DNA of 64,000 nt, taken from assembly GCF_035975855.1 (NCBI RefSeq), contig NZ_CP109055.1, positions 1-64,000 of the forward strand, in the 5' to 3' direction. The notes under the pieces were generated by a model. The model made no database searches and was not told the origin of the DNA. It saw nothing but the letters and a program-made list of their open reading frames with translations. A program made the translations under genes and the position numbers. Below are positions 44,881 through 52,685 of this stretch, piece by piece (the stretch's first letter is position 1; the number at the start of each line of letters is the position of its first letter). Source of the stretch: Streptomyces sp. NBC_01304. Its GTDB lineage: Bacteria; Actinomycetota; Actinomycetes; Streptomycetales; Streptomycetaceae.

Positions 44881-45175
44881 TCAGTCGCGCAGCGCCCTGG
44901 GGAGATCCTCCAGGGCCGAGGAGAAGGCGGCCCACTGGCGGTCACCCTCGTCTACCTGTCGGGCGGCATCGACGCGCAGGACCGCGGTCTCACCTGCGCC
45001 GAAATGGCGCAGGGGGGTGTGGGGGGCGGCGAGGCCTCGGACCATGGCCAGCGAGATCACGACACAGACGCCGCACTGGGACAGCCTGGCGAACAGTCCG
45101 ACATAAACCAAGCGCCGCAGGGGCGTTGGCACAGCCCAATTCCTTGGCTGCCTATCCTGTGGTCAGCCCCCCTCG
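44881..45175 (-). pseudogene. Dead duplicate of the HTH gene
   Basis: The DNA aligns by eye with 44400-44720. In the HTH the original Gln codon has become TAG (reading LTTG-stop-AAKELGCA), then the frame shifts. The later part still reads VVISLAMVRGL, ETAVLRVDAARQVDEGDRQW and AAFSSALEDLPRAL, matching the intact gene. The 3' part is missing. The copy was made in tandem and has since decayed. Confidence 0.75.
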
Positions 45176-45181
45176 ACTCAC

Positions 45182-45195
45182 ATCAGATATCTGAT
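45182..45195. promoter_or_regulatory. Perfect 14-bp palindrome ATCAGATATCTGAT
   Basis: This palindrome stands at the same place relative to the dead HTH copy as the AGATATCT core does to the living one. Its survival beside a pseudogene suggests that it still binds a protein, perhaps the HTH protein itself, or serves the Tap-like gene upstream. Confidence 0.5.
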
Positions 45196-45259
45196 CGGGC
45201 ATTGCCGCAGGAGGTGGTGACAGGGCGTCAAGGACGGCGGGGCTGCCGGGGCCAGCTGC

Positions 45260-46744
45260 TCATTTTGCCTGCTGACAACCGGGACACAGGTTGTCGTCGT
45301 TGAGCTCGTACGGCACATCGGATGGAGCGAGGTGCACCGTCCTGCAACCGGTGCACAAGTCTCCGCCGCAGGTGCGGCAGCCTACGTACCGCCCGCCTGC
45401 ATACTCATAGCGTCGCTTTTCGACGCACGGATCGATGCACAACATGTGCTTTCCTTGTTCGCTCGCTGCAGAGGTCGCGTGGGGTTGGTAGGTGCTGTTC
45501 AGCGTGACCTTGCCCAGGTCTGTGCCCTCCTCGAAGACGTGCCGCCAGTCTCCTTGGAGGTGAAGTTCGCCGGTGTCGCGCACCCGCGCCAAGGTCAGAC
45601 CTGCCTTGTAGGCCTTGTAGGCCTTCATCCATAGGGTGGCGTATGCCTGTGAGTGGATGATGTGCGTCCAGTCGGGGCGGCGCAGTGTCGTGTTGTGGGC
45701 CAACTCCCCCATGGCCGCGACGAACTTGGTGTGCATGGCCGTCACGTACGCCAATGTGACGTGATCGTCCTCTTCGAGGGCTTGGGTTCTGGCGTCCCGC
45801 AGCGTGGTCCGGAATCTTTCGAGCAGATTCTCGGTGGACCCGGATGTATAGGCCTCATGGATGGTTGGCGGGGCGCACAAGTCCAGGCGCATCAGGCGCA
45901 GCAGCAGCCGCAGGGTTGGTTCGGTGATCCATACGGGGCCGGGTTCATGGCGGGTGCCCAAGGGGTTGGGCAGGTAGGTGTCGTGCTCCCAGGTTGCGGG
46001 CGTGATGCGGTAGATGCCGGAGCGTTTCGGATCATGGTGTGGGGCGGTGGGTTTGAGCTGGCCGATGGGCAGGTGGGTCTTGAGGGCGGACAGGCGGGCG
46101 CCGCTGATGTTGAGGGTGGCGACAGTTCCGGGTGTCTGCGTGAGGTGGGGGTGCTGCCAGTCGACGCGGGCCTCCCAGATCAGGTCGGGTGCGCCCGGGG
46201 GCGACGTACGGAGCATGTCGGGCAGGGGAGGGTCTCGGACGATGTCGCACCTGCCGCCCTCTCGGCAGGTCTCGAACAGCCGCATGGCATCAGAGGCAGC
46301 GCCGGCCACGAGGGCTTCCGTGGCTTTGGGCCCGTCACCATGTGCGGCGAGCGCCGCCTTGACAGTCTCGGCGATCGGGCCCTGGACGGTTGTGGAGGGG
46401 CGCAGCGCGCCGCGGCGCGGGGCTGGAATGCGCTGGCCCGCTGCCGCTTTGCTCTGCCCGACGGGTGAGGCCGCGCCGAGTGGATGAGTAGGAGCGGTTG
46501 CCGCCACGAGTTCGGCAACGGTCTGCGCTCGGATGAGGAAGTAGGCGTAGGTGGTGCGGGCCTGCCCTTCGGGTTCGGTGGTGCCGCTCTCCCACGCGAT
46601 CAGGGTGGCTGGGTCGGTCTCAAGTACCCGGGCTACCTGGCCGGGGGTGAGGCGGAGGTCAGAACGGACGTGAGCACGTCTGTGCGGTGGGGGAAGCGGG
46701 ATGGCTGTGGCCAGGAGGGCATCGATCGCCGAGAAAGTGTCCAT
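45260..46744 (-). CDS. Second Tap-like protein: XRE domain, PolB-like remnant and zinc ribbon
   Basis: This is a 494-aa protein. Residues 1-75 (FSAIDALLATAIPLPPP, LTPGQVARVLETDPATLIAWESGTTEPEGQAR) resemble the N-terminal XRE domain of Tap as I remember it (F-D-A-I-D-A-L-L-A, G-N-W-E-A-G-R-T-E-P). Residues ~300-445 contain IHEAYTSGS, RFRTTLRDAR, VTAMHTKFVAAMGELAHN and LTLARVRDTGELHLQ in the order of decayed polymerase motifs seen in Tap-like proteins. The C-terminus is a zinc ribbon (C-I-D-P-C, C-R-T-C-G-G-D-L-C-T-G-C, C-P-G-C). The ATG at 46744 has GGAAGGG upstream; the longer frame is not supported. It is divergent from the transposition genes. It may be the DNA-recognition half of a split telomere complex. 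Confidence 0.55.
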   Translation of the reverse strand: MDTFSAIDALLATAIPLPPPHRRAHVRSDLRLTPGQVARVLETDPATLIAWESGTTEPEGQARTTYAYFLIRAQTVAELVAATAPTHPLGAASPVGQSKAAAGQRIPAPRRGALRPSTTVQGPIAETVKAALAAHGDGPKATEALVAGAASDAMRLFETCREGGRCDIVRDPPLPDMLRTSPPGAPDLIWEARVDWQHPHLTQTPGTVATLNISGARLSALKTHLPIGQLKPTAPHHDPKRSGIYRITPATWEHDTYLPNPLGTRHEPGPVWITEPTLRLLLRLMRLDLCAPPTIHEAYTSGSTENLLERFRTTLRDARTQALEEDDHVTLAYVTAMHTKFVAAMGELAHNTTLRRPDWTHIIHSQAYATLWMKAYKAYKAGLTLARVRDTGELHLQGDWRHVFEEGTDLGKVTLNSTYQPHATSAASEQGKHMLCIDPCVEKRRYEYAGGRYVGCRTCGGDLCTGCRTVHLAPSDVPYELNDDNLCPGCQQAK

Positions 46745-47244
46745 CAGTTTCCCTTCCGGGTGTCGCGGTACGGAGGGCCGGTGCCGATGCCGCGAGGGGC
46801 ACCGTGGCGCGCGACGTCCTCCCCGAACTCGTCCGCCGTGCCCTCTCCCCTGGTCGGCAGGCGACGCTGGTGCGGATCCATCGCTGCGCTGCGCAGCATG
46901 CCCGATCAGATCGGGCGGCAGGACAGGCGAGCGAACGATTCTTTTCGCCGGTACGACCATCTGACCTGCACGAATATCCGTGTGCGGATCTTCGCCGAAA
47001 CACCCGTGCGAGTGGCGCGAAGGATCCGCCTTGATTGCGCTCGCTCGTTCGAGCTGTTCGAGGCCAGAAGTCTTTCCGCGAGGGGCAACGTCCACCACAG
47101 TGATCGTCCTCAGGTCCGCTCAGGTGTACGGCAGATGAGGCTTCGCGCTGCTATCGAGCCGTCTGACCAGCGCAGAGCGGTCTGACGCGCGGTGGGGCAG
47201 CAGCTCCGGCCGGTCACTCACTCCGAAGAAGGTGTGGTCTCTTC
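46745..47244. promoter_or_regulatory. Divergent intergenic region with palindrome at 46900-46916
   Basis: No gene is seen in these ~500 bp between the Tap-like gene (minus) and the tnsA-like gene (plus). A perfect 17-bp palindrome (GCCCGATC-A-GATCGGGC core) lies at 46900-46916 and is a likely operator. CGTCTGAC and GGTCTGAC stand 11 bp apart near 47160-47187. The left end of the Tn7-like element should lie here or further left, but I could not identify it. Confidence 0.45.
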
Positions 47245-48057
47245 ATGTCTGGAATGTTGGTGGGGGAGCACGGGCAGCAGCCGGAAGCGGTGCACGCCGC
47301 ATCTTCGCTGCGTCCCTCTCGGGTTGACCTCGCGCTGATGGAGGCGCGGTTTGTGGATGCATCCGGTGTCCAGCGGGTGATGCCCTGGCTCCAGGCCGGC
47401 GGCGAGTTGGCGCTGGAGGAGTGTCGCCCGGTGCGGGATTTCCCGGTGTTGCGGGGGCGGCGGATCGCGCCGGGATGGTGGTGGGCGGCGACGTCCGGGC
47501 AGATGGTGCAGTACGGGTTCGGGGCGATGCGTACCCAGGTGATGATGCTCGATCGCGACCCTCAGGTGGTCGCTCTGGCCTGCCGGCCGGTAGAGCTGCT
47601 GTGGCGGGGCAGGGGCGGGAAGGTCGTGTCGCACGCCCCGCATCTGATGGCGCGCCTCGCGGATGGCAGTGGGCTCCTGATGGACTGCGCCAGCCGGTCC
47701 GGGGCCGGTCGGCGTCTAGCCCGGCGGGCCGTGCAGGTGGAGACCGCGGTCGGTGTGGTCGGCTGGCACTACCGGCTGGTCGGGCCGCCGGCGCCGACTG
47801 TGGAGGCCAATGTGCGCTGGCTCGCCGACTACCGGCATCCGCGGTGTGCGGGCGGGCTGTTGGCGCATGTTGTCGAGCGCTTCCAACATCCCACACCGCT
47901 GGTCGAGGGAGTACGTGCGCTGGGTGATCCGATCGCGGTGTGGCCGGCGGTGTTTCATGCCCTGTGGAGCGGACTGCTGCGTGCACCGCTGGAGGTGCCA
48001 CTGCACGAGCGGGTCGTCGCCGTGGCGTCTTCTACCTCGGCGAAGGAGCACCGGTGA
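47245..48057 (+). CDS. TnsA-like endonuclease subunit with degenerate active site
   Basis: This 270-aa protein follows the actinobacterial TnsA-like heteromeric transposase subunit throughout (P-G-W-W-W-A-A-T-S, D-R-D-P-Q-V-V-A-L-A, WHYRLVGPPAP, NVRWLADYRHPR). TnsA makes the 5' cuts that free the element. In active relatives I expect F-E-S-x-L-E-R-D, H-x-P-D-[FY] and a V-x-D/V-x-x-K/R end. Here they read YGFGAMRTQ, HAPHL and MDCAS, so the catalytic Glu and Asp are gone. It probably keeps a structural role. The stop overlaps tnsB (GTGA). Confidence 0.65.
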   Translation: MSGMLVGEHGQQPEAVHAASSLRPSRVDLALMEARFVDASGVQRVMPWLQAGGELALEECRPVRDFPVLRGRRIAPGWWWAATSGQMVQYGFGAMRTQVMMLDRDPQVVALACRPVELLWRGRGGKVVSHAPHLMARLADGSGLLMDCASRSGAGRRLARRAVQVETAVGVVGWHYRLVGPPAPTVEANVRWLADYRHPRCAGGLLAHVVERFQHPTPLVEGVRALGDPIAVWPAVFHALWSGLLRAPLEVPLHERVVAVASSTSAKEHR

Positions 48058-50177
48058 ACCGGCTGGCGCCAGGCATCGGCGCTGCTGTGCGCTATGACGG
48101 CCGTGAGTGGACCGTTGCTGGGATCGAGGCGAGCCTGGCCCCCGAGGCGCGGGTCTGGCTCAGCGAGACCCAGGAGGCTGGTGGGCTGGCGGTGTTCGGC
48201 CTGGCTGCGCTGCTGGGCGATCCCTCCTTCGGGGTGGTCGGCGGTCCACCCCGCCTTCGCGTGCCCCAGACGGGCCTGCTGGCAGCCGTGCCCGAAGGCC
48301 AGCAGCAGCGTGCCTACGCCATCGAACGGCACGTCCGTGAGGTGGAGACCGGTTACCCCACACCGAACCCGCAAGGCCCGGCGAAGCCTCAGTACGACCT
48401 GGCGGCCACGACACTGGAACAACGGGAACACGCCAAGGCCGACGAACTGACCGCACAGGGCTGGGAGAACGTCAGCCGTGCCACGGTCCGCAGGTGGCGT
48501 GCCCGCTACGGTGCGGGCGGGGTGTGGGCCCTGGTGCCCAAGCGCCGCAGCGCAGCGCCACCCAGCCAGGCCGATGCTCAGGTGCTCGAGGCGGTACGCA
48601 CGCTGCTGGGCAAGGAGGCGCTGCGCTCCCGGTCTCGGGGCTGGAAGAAGCGGATGCGCCGTGAGGTGCAGTGGCAACTGGATGCGCAGCATGGCCCGGG
48701 CGCGGTGGAAGTCCCGCCCCAGTCCACGTTCAACAGGCTCCTGGACAGCGTGGAGGCGGCGCTGGGCCTGGAGGGCACGGTGGCACAGCGGCGTGCCCGG
48801 GCCGCACGCCCGAAACCGCCGTTCACACCTACGGTGGCGCTGCGGCCCGGTGAGCTGGTGATGACAGACAGCACCCCGCTGGATGTCTTGTGTGTGCTGG
48901 ACGACGGAGTGGTGGCGCGGCCGGAGCTGACCACGGCCCTGGACGTGGCGATCCGCGGCCTGTGGGGCATTCTGCGGCCGCCGGGAACCAAACTGACCGA
49001 TGTGGCGGTCTTGCTGGCGCAGATGATGACGCCGATGACCATGCGGCCCGGCTGGCCCGCCACGCTGTCGATGGCCTCCTCGGTCATCCCCCACGAGCGG
49101 CTGCTGAGTCTGGACGAACGGCTCAAGGACGCCGCTGCACGCCCGGTCATCATGCCCAAGACGGTAGTGGTGGACCAGGGCAAGGTGTTCATCTCTCCCG
49201 CCACGCTGGCAGCGTGCGAAAGTCTGGGGATCTCTGTGCAACCCGTGCCGCCGGCCAACGGGCCGGCCAAGGGCAATGAGGAACGCACCTTCGGCTCGAT
49301 CAACTCCCTGTTCTGCCAGTGGCTGCCGGGCCACACCGGATCGAATGTGTCCGAGCGGGGCACCGCGGTGGAGCAGGAACCGCTGTGGACACTGCACGAG
49401 TTGCAGGACCTGTTCAACGAATTCCTCGTGCACTGGCACCACCGTCCGCATGAGGGCCTTCGCCATCCGATGATGCCGAAGAAGCCCCTCACTCCGAACC
49501 AGATGTGGGCGGCGTTGCTGCCGGTGGCCGGGTATGTGCCCGTCCCACTAGGCTCAGAGGACTACGTGGAACTGCTGCCGGTGCGCTGGCAGCCGGTCAC
49601 CGATGCTGGAATCCGGTTCGACTACCGCACCTACGACGCCCCGTGTCTGCACGACGGCCACGGGACGGTGTCGAAGAAAGACGGCCTGTGGGAGGTGCAC
49701 CACAACCCCTACGACCCGTCCCGGATCTGGGTTCGGCTGGACGACGGGTTCCGCGAAGTGCCCTGGATTCACGCCACTTCGGTGAGTCTTCCCTTCACCC
49801 ATCACATCTGGCAGCACATCTGCGCGACCGTCCAGCGGACCGCCTCGCGCGAGGAGCACGAGGGGCAACTCGCCCTGGCACTGGACGATTTCCTCAAGCG
49901 GGCCTCCGGAAAGGGCGGGCTGTCGCGGACGGAGCGGCGGGTGATGGCCACATCCCGCGCCTGCGGCGCGGTCCCCGTACCGGCGAGCGAACTCGACGTA
50001 CTGAGCACCCCCACCCTGTCGTTCGGGTTGGCCGGTGTGTACGCCGCACCGGAAATCGACGAAGAGATCATCCCCGACGAGGACGACGAAGGCCCCTCCC
50101 CCGTCGGCAGCCCGGTCGCCGACGGGTCCCTGCTCCTTACCGACACCGACCCGCAGGAGAACCCATGGCTGCCGTAG
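48054..50177 (+). CDS. tnsB: TnsB/TniA-type DDE transposase
   Basis: This is a 707-aa Mu/Tn7-family transposase. N-terminal DNA-binding HTH segments (ENVSRATVRRWRARYGAGGVWALV) precede an RNase H-like catalytic core. The acids are Asp at ~271 (MTDSTPLDV), Asp at ~373 (VVDQGKVF) and Glu 35 residues later (NGPAKGNEERTFG). A C-terminal beta-barrel and a Glu/Asp-rich tail follow, the usual TnsC-contact region. It should make the 3' cuts and strand transfer. The GTG start overlaps the tnsA stop by 4 nt, and the end overlaps tnsC by 13 nt. Confidence 0.85.
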   Translation: MNRLAPGIGAAVRYDGREWTVAGIEASLAPEARVWLSETQEAGGLAVFGLAALLGDPSFGVVGGPPRLRVPQTGLLAAVPEGQQQRAYAIERHVREVETGYPTPNPQGPAKPQYDLAATTLEQREHAKADELTAQGWENVSRATVRRWRARYGAGGVWALVPKRRSAAPPSQADAQVLEAVRTLLGKEALRSRSRGWKKRMRREVQWQLDAQHGPGAVEVPPQSTFNRLLDSVEAALGLEGTVAQRRARAARPKPPFTPTVALRPGELVMTDSTPLDVLCVLDDGVVARPELTTALDVAIRGLWGILRPPGTKLTDVAVLLAQMMTPMTMRPGWPATLSMASSVIPHERLLSLDERLKDAAARPVIMPKTVVVDQGKVFISPATLAACESLGISVQPVPPANGPAKGNEERTFGSINSLFCQWLPGHTGSNVSERGTAVEQEPLWTLHELQDLFNEFLVHWHHRPHEGLRHPMMPKKPLTPNQMWAALLPVAGYVPVPLGSEDYVELLPVRWQPVTDAGIRFDYRTYDAPCLHDGHGTVSKKDGLWEVHHNPYDPSRIWVRLDDGFREVPWIHATSVSLPFTHHIWQHICATVQRTASREEHEGQLALALDDFLKRASGKGGLSRTERRVMATSRACGAVPVPASELDVLSTPTLSFGLAGVYAAPEIDEEIIPDEDDEGPSPVGSPVADGSLLLTDTDPQENPWLP

Positions 50178-51202
50178 TCGGCTTCGCGGACGATGGCGGC
50201 TTCGCCGACAAGGAGCTGCTCGCCCTCAGCCCAATCACCAACTGCACTCTGTGGCAGGCATATACGGGCCAGGCCCGACGGCCGGCCCCGCCGGTGCACG
50301 ACCTCTCCTGGAACCGCAAGGCGCTACTGGAGTACCACTCCGAGTTCGTGATGCTGAAGACCGGCTCCATGGAACAGGCCCTGCAGCAGTTGAAGCTGCT
50401 ACTCCTGCTCAACAACCGTCAGCAGGGCACGGCACGGCGCGGACTGATCATTTCTGGGCCCCCCGGGGCCGGAAAGTCCACGACGCTGATGGAACTGGGC
50501 CGGGAATTCGAACGCAACGAGCGGCGCCGCAGCCCCGGCCGCACGAACTATCTGCCCGTGGTCTTCGCAGCCATCCCGCCCTCGTACACGCCTAAGGGCC
50601 TGGTCATGCAGTTCGCTCGTTTTCTTGGCATTCCTCTCCACAGCCGGATGACGGAGACCGTCATCACCGATGCCGTTTGCCACGTCCTGTACGAACGGCG
50701 CACTCGGCTGGTGTTCATCGACGACGTGCACCTGCTCAACACCCGGACACAGCCTGGCGCCGATACCTCCGACCAGCTCAAAACCCTCGCCGAACGCGTG
50801 CCAGCGACGTTCGTACTGGCCGGCGTCGACGTGGAGAGATCTCCCCTGCTGACCGGGCCCCGCGGTGCACAACTGGCCGCCCGCTTCAAGATGCTGCGCA
50901 CTCCCCCGCTGATGAACGGCACCGCCGAACAGAAAGCAATGTGGCGCAAGCTGCTGGGCGACATGGAGCTGGCATTGCGGCTGAGCCGACACCGGCCCGG
51001 GACACTCGTGCGCCACGCCGACTACATCCACCTGCGCACCCAGGGAGTGATGGCCAGCCTCTCCGCTCTCATCCGAGAAGCCGCAATCAGCTCCCTCGAG
51101 GACGGCAGCCACGCCATCACCAAGAAGCTGCTGTCCCAGGTGGTGCTCGACATCCAGGCCACGAACGCGCAACGCGCCGCCCCCGGGCGGAAAACCGCCT
51201 GA
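50165..51202 (+). CDS. tnsC: TnsC/TniB-type AAA+ transposition regulator
   Basis: This is a 345-aa AAA+ ATPase. Walker A lies at ~95-103 (GPPGAGKST) and Walker B near 178 (LVFIDDVHLL). Sensor-like FVLAGVDV follows, then an Arg-containing loop (GAQLAARFKML). It should select target DNA and activate the TnsB transposase. The ATG has AGGAG 5 nt upstream and lies inside the end of tnsB. Length and layout match TniB/TnsC of the TniQ-dependent elements. Confidence 0.85.
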   Translation: MAAVVGFADDGGFADKELLALSPITNCTLWQAYTGQARRPAPPVHDLSWNRKALLEYHSEFVMLKTGSMEQALQQLKLLLLLNNRQQGTARRGLIISGPPGAGKSTTLMELGREFERNERRRSPGRTNYLPVVFAAIPPSYTPKGLVMQFARFLGIPLHSRMTETVITDAVCHVLYERRTRLVFIDDVHLLNTRTQPGADTSDQLKTLAERVPATFVLAGVDVERSPLLTGPRGAQLAARFKMLRTPPLMNGTAEQKAMWRKLLGDMELALRLSRHRPGTLVRHADYIHLRTQGVMASLSALIREAAISSLEDGSHAITKKLLSQVVLDIQATNAQRAAPGRKTA

Positions 51203-51317
51203 CCCCTATCGGGAAAGGCCTGCCCCAGCCAGCCGCAACGACAACACCAGGCCCGCCCAAGGGTCCCGGTAGGGCGCGACATGCCCGACGCCCTGTTCCC
51301 TACTCACCCTCACGCCG

Positions 51318-52481
51318 ATGACTCGGATCATGGAATCCTCCCCCTCTGCATACACGCATGCCCCTGTGCTCCCCGTCGCCCGGGAACTGACCAGCTCCTG
51401 GCTACGGCGCCTCGCCCTCAGCTACGGCCTGCCACCCCAGGACCTGCTGCGCGCTGCCCTCAGCGGCCCGCACCCCGTCCGCATCTTCCGGGTCCCGAAG
51501 GCCGGGCTGGAGCTGTTCGTCAACTCCCTCGCGCAGACAGCTCTCGCCCGCTTCGCCGGGATAGCACCCACGCAACTCACCAGCCTGCTGCCGAGCCTGG
51601 AACCCGCTGAGGAACGGCTCGGCGACGACGTCCCGCGGGCAGCCTGGTACGCGCCCCGCCTCAGGTGGATCACCGCCTGCCCGCCCTGCACGGCCCTCGC
51701 CTGGATGCCCCGGCAACCGGTGCTGCTGTACCCCGCAGCGGCTGATCACATCTGTCTACGCCACCGGCGCTGGCTGCTCGCTCACTGCAGGAAGGCGGTC
51801 TTCATTCCCCTCCAGACGCTGCCCGAAGTGCTGGCCGCCCACCGCCGGCACACCGCCCTGGCGCGGACCCACCCGCAGGCCGAGGAGATCGTTGCCCTGG
51901 CCGCGGCGGTGGTGTGGTCCTGGCAGGTACAGGGGTGGACGGGCGAAGCCATCTGGCAGCACCGCACCCACCGGCTGGCCTCGCTCACCGGATGTACTGC
52001 ATCTGCCGTCGCGGCGCATGCACTGCTGCCGTACCCGGAAACAATCGCGGTCGCCCGGCTGATCGGCGACGCTCGCTGGCAACAGCGGCTGCGCGCGAGA
52101 GCCACCACGGCAGGGCCTGCTGCTGCCACGGGACTTCTCCTGGAGGAACTCGGCCGCCGCATCAACAGACCCTGGCTGTCCGACTGGCTGACAGCTCACA
52201 CCCGCACCCGTCGCCGACGCCCCGGCCAGGACCCTGCGATCAACGACCCCCTGCAGCAGTGGCTCAACTCCCTCACCCACACGGACAGCACGGACAGCAG
52301 CACGCTGTGGTCGGTGCCCGCCCCCGCGACGCGTCCCCTGGAGTACAGCGACCGCACCGGTTTCCTGCTCACCACCGGTCACCGCACAGCCGTCGAGGAA
52401 GCCAAAGCCACCTCTCTGGCCGGCGGATGGGAACCCGGCATACCGCTGCACATCGGCCCAGAGCCGCCACTGCGCCCGTGA
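51318..52481 (+). CDS. tniQ: TniQ/TnsD-type target-selection protein
   Basis: This is a 387-aa protein. The N-terminal TniQ domain (VARELTSSWLRRLALSYGL) is followed by a zinc site with C-P-P-C and C-L-R-H separated by ~28 residues. The rest is helical, with R-P-W-L-S-D-W as a repeated family feature. It should direct transposition to a specific sequence or to another factor. It follows tnsC after 115 bp. The ATG at 51318 gives a normal N-terminus. A relative lies at 62650. Confidence 0.8.
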   Translation: MTRIMESSPSAYTHAPVLPVARELTSSWLRRLALSYGLPPQDLLRAALSGPHPVRIFRVPKAGLELFVNSLAQTALARFAGIAPTQLTSLLPSLEPAEERLGDDVPRAAWYAPRLRWITACPPCTALAWMPRQPVLLYPAAADHICLRHRRWLLAHCRKAVFIPLQTLPEVLAAHRRHTALARTHPQAEEIVALAAAVVWSWQVQGWTGEAIWQHRTHRLASLTGCTASAVAAHALLPYPETIAVARLIGDARWQQRLRARATTAGPAAATGLLLEELGRRINRPWLSDWLTAHTRTRRRRPGQDPAINDPLQQWLNSLTHTDSTDSSTLWSVPAPATRPLEYSDRTGFLLTTGHRTAVEEAKATSLAGGWEPGIPLHIGPEPPLRP

Positions 52482-52601
52482 CCCTCCCGGCGCACGGCCC
52501 GCGTATCGCGCGCATGCCGTCTCCTGAGGGGTAGCCGCGGCAGCCTGCCGCGATCACACGTCCCTCCATCGCCCCGCCCCGCAACAGGCAAAGGAAGCAC
52601 C

Positions 52602-52685
52602 ATGACACTCGCTTTCACCACACATCGGCCGCAGGCCACCGCGCCCGCCCAGCTGGCTGCCTCGACCACCACCACGCCATGCTGA
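52602..52685 (+). CDS. 27-aa leader peptide overlapping the endonuclease VII gene
   Basis: A strong ribosome binding site (AAAGGAAG) stands 5 nt before an ATG at 52602. The 27-residue frame is Thr/Ala-rich (ending in STTTTPC), and its stop overlaps the ATG of the next gene by 7 nt. The downstream ATG has no ribosome binding site of its own, so this small frame probably couples its translation. Confidence 0.5.
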   Translation: MTLAFTTHRPQATAPAQLAASTTTTPC

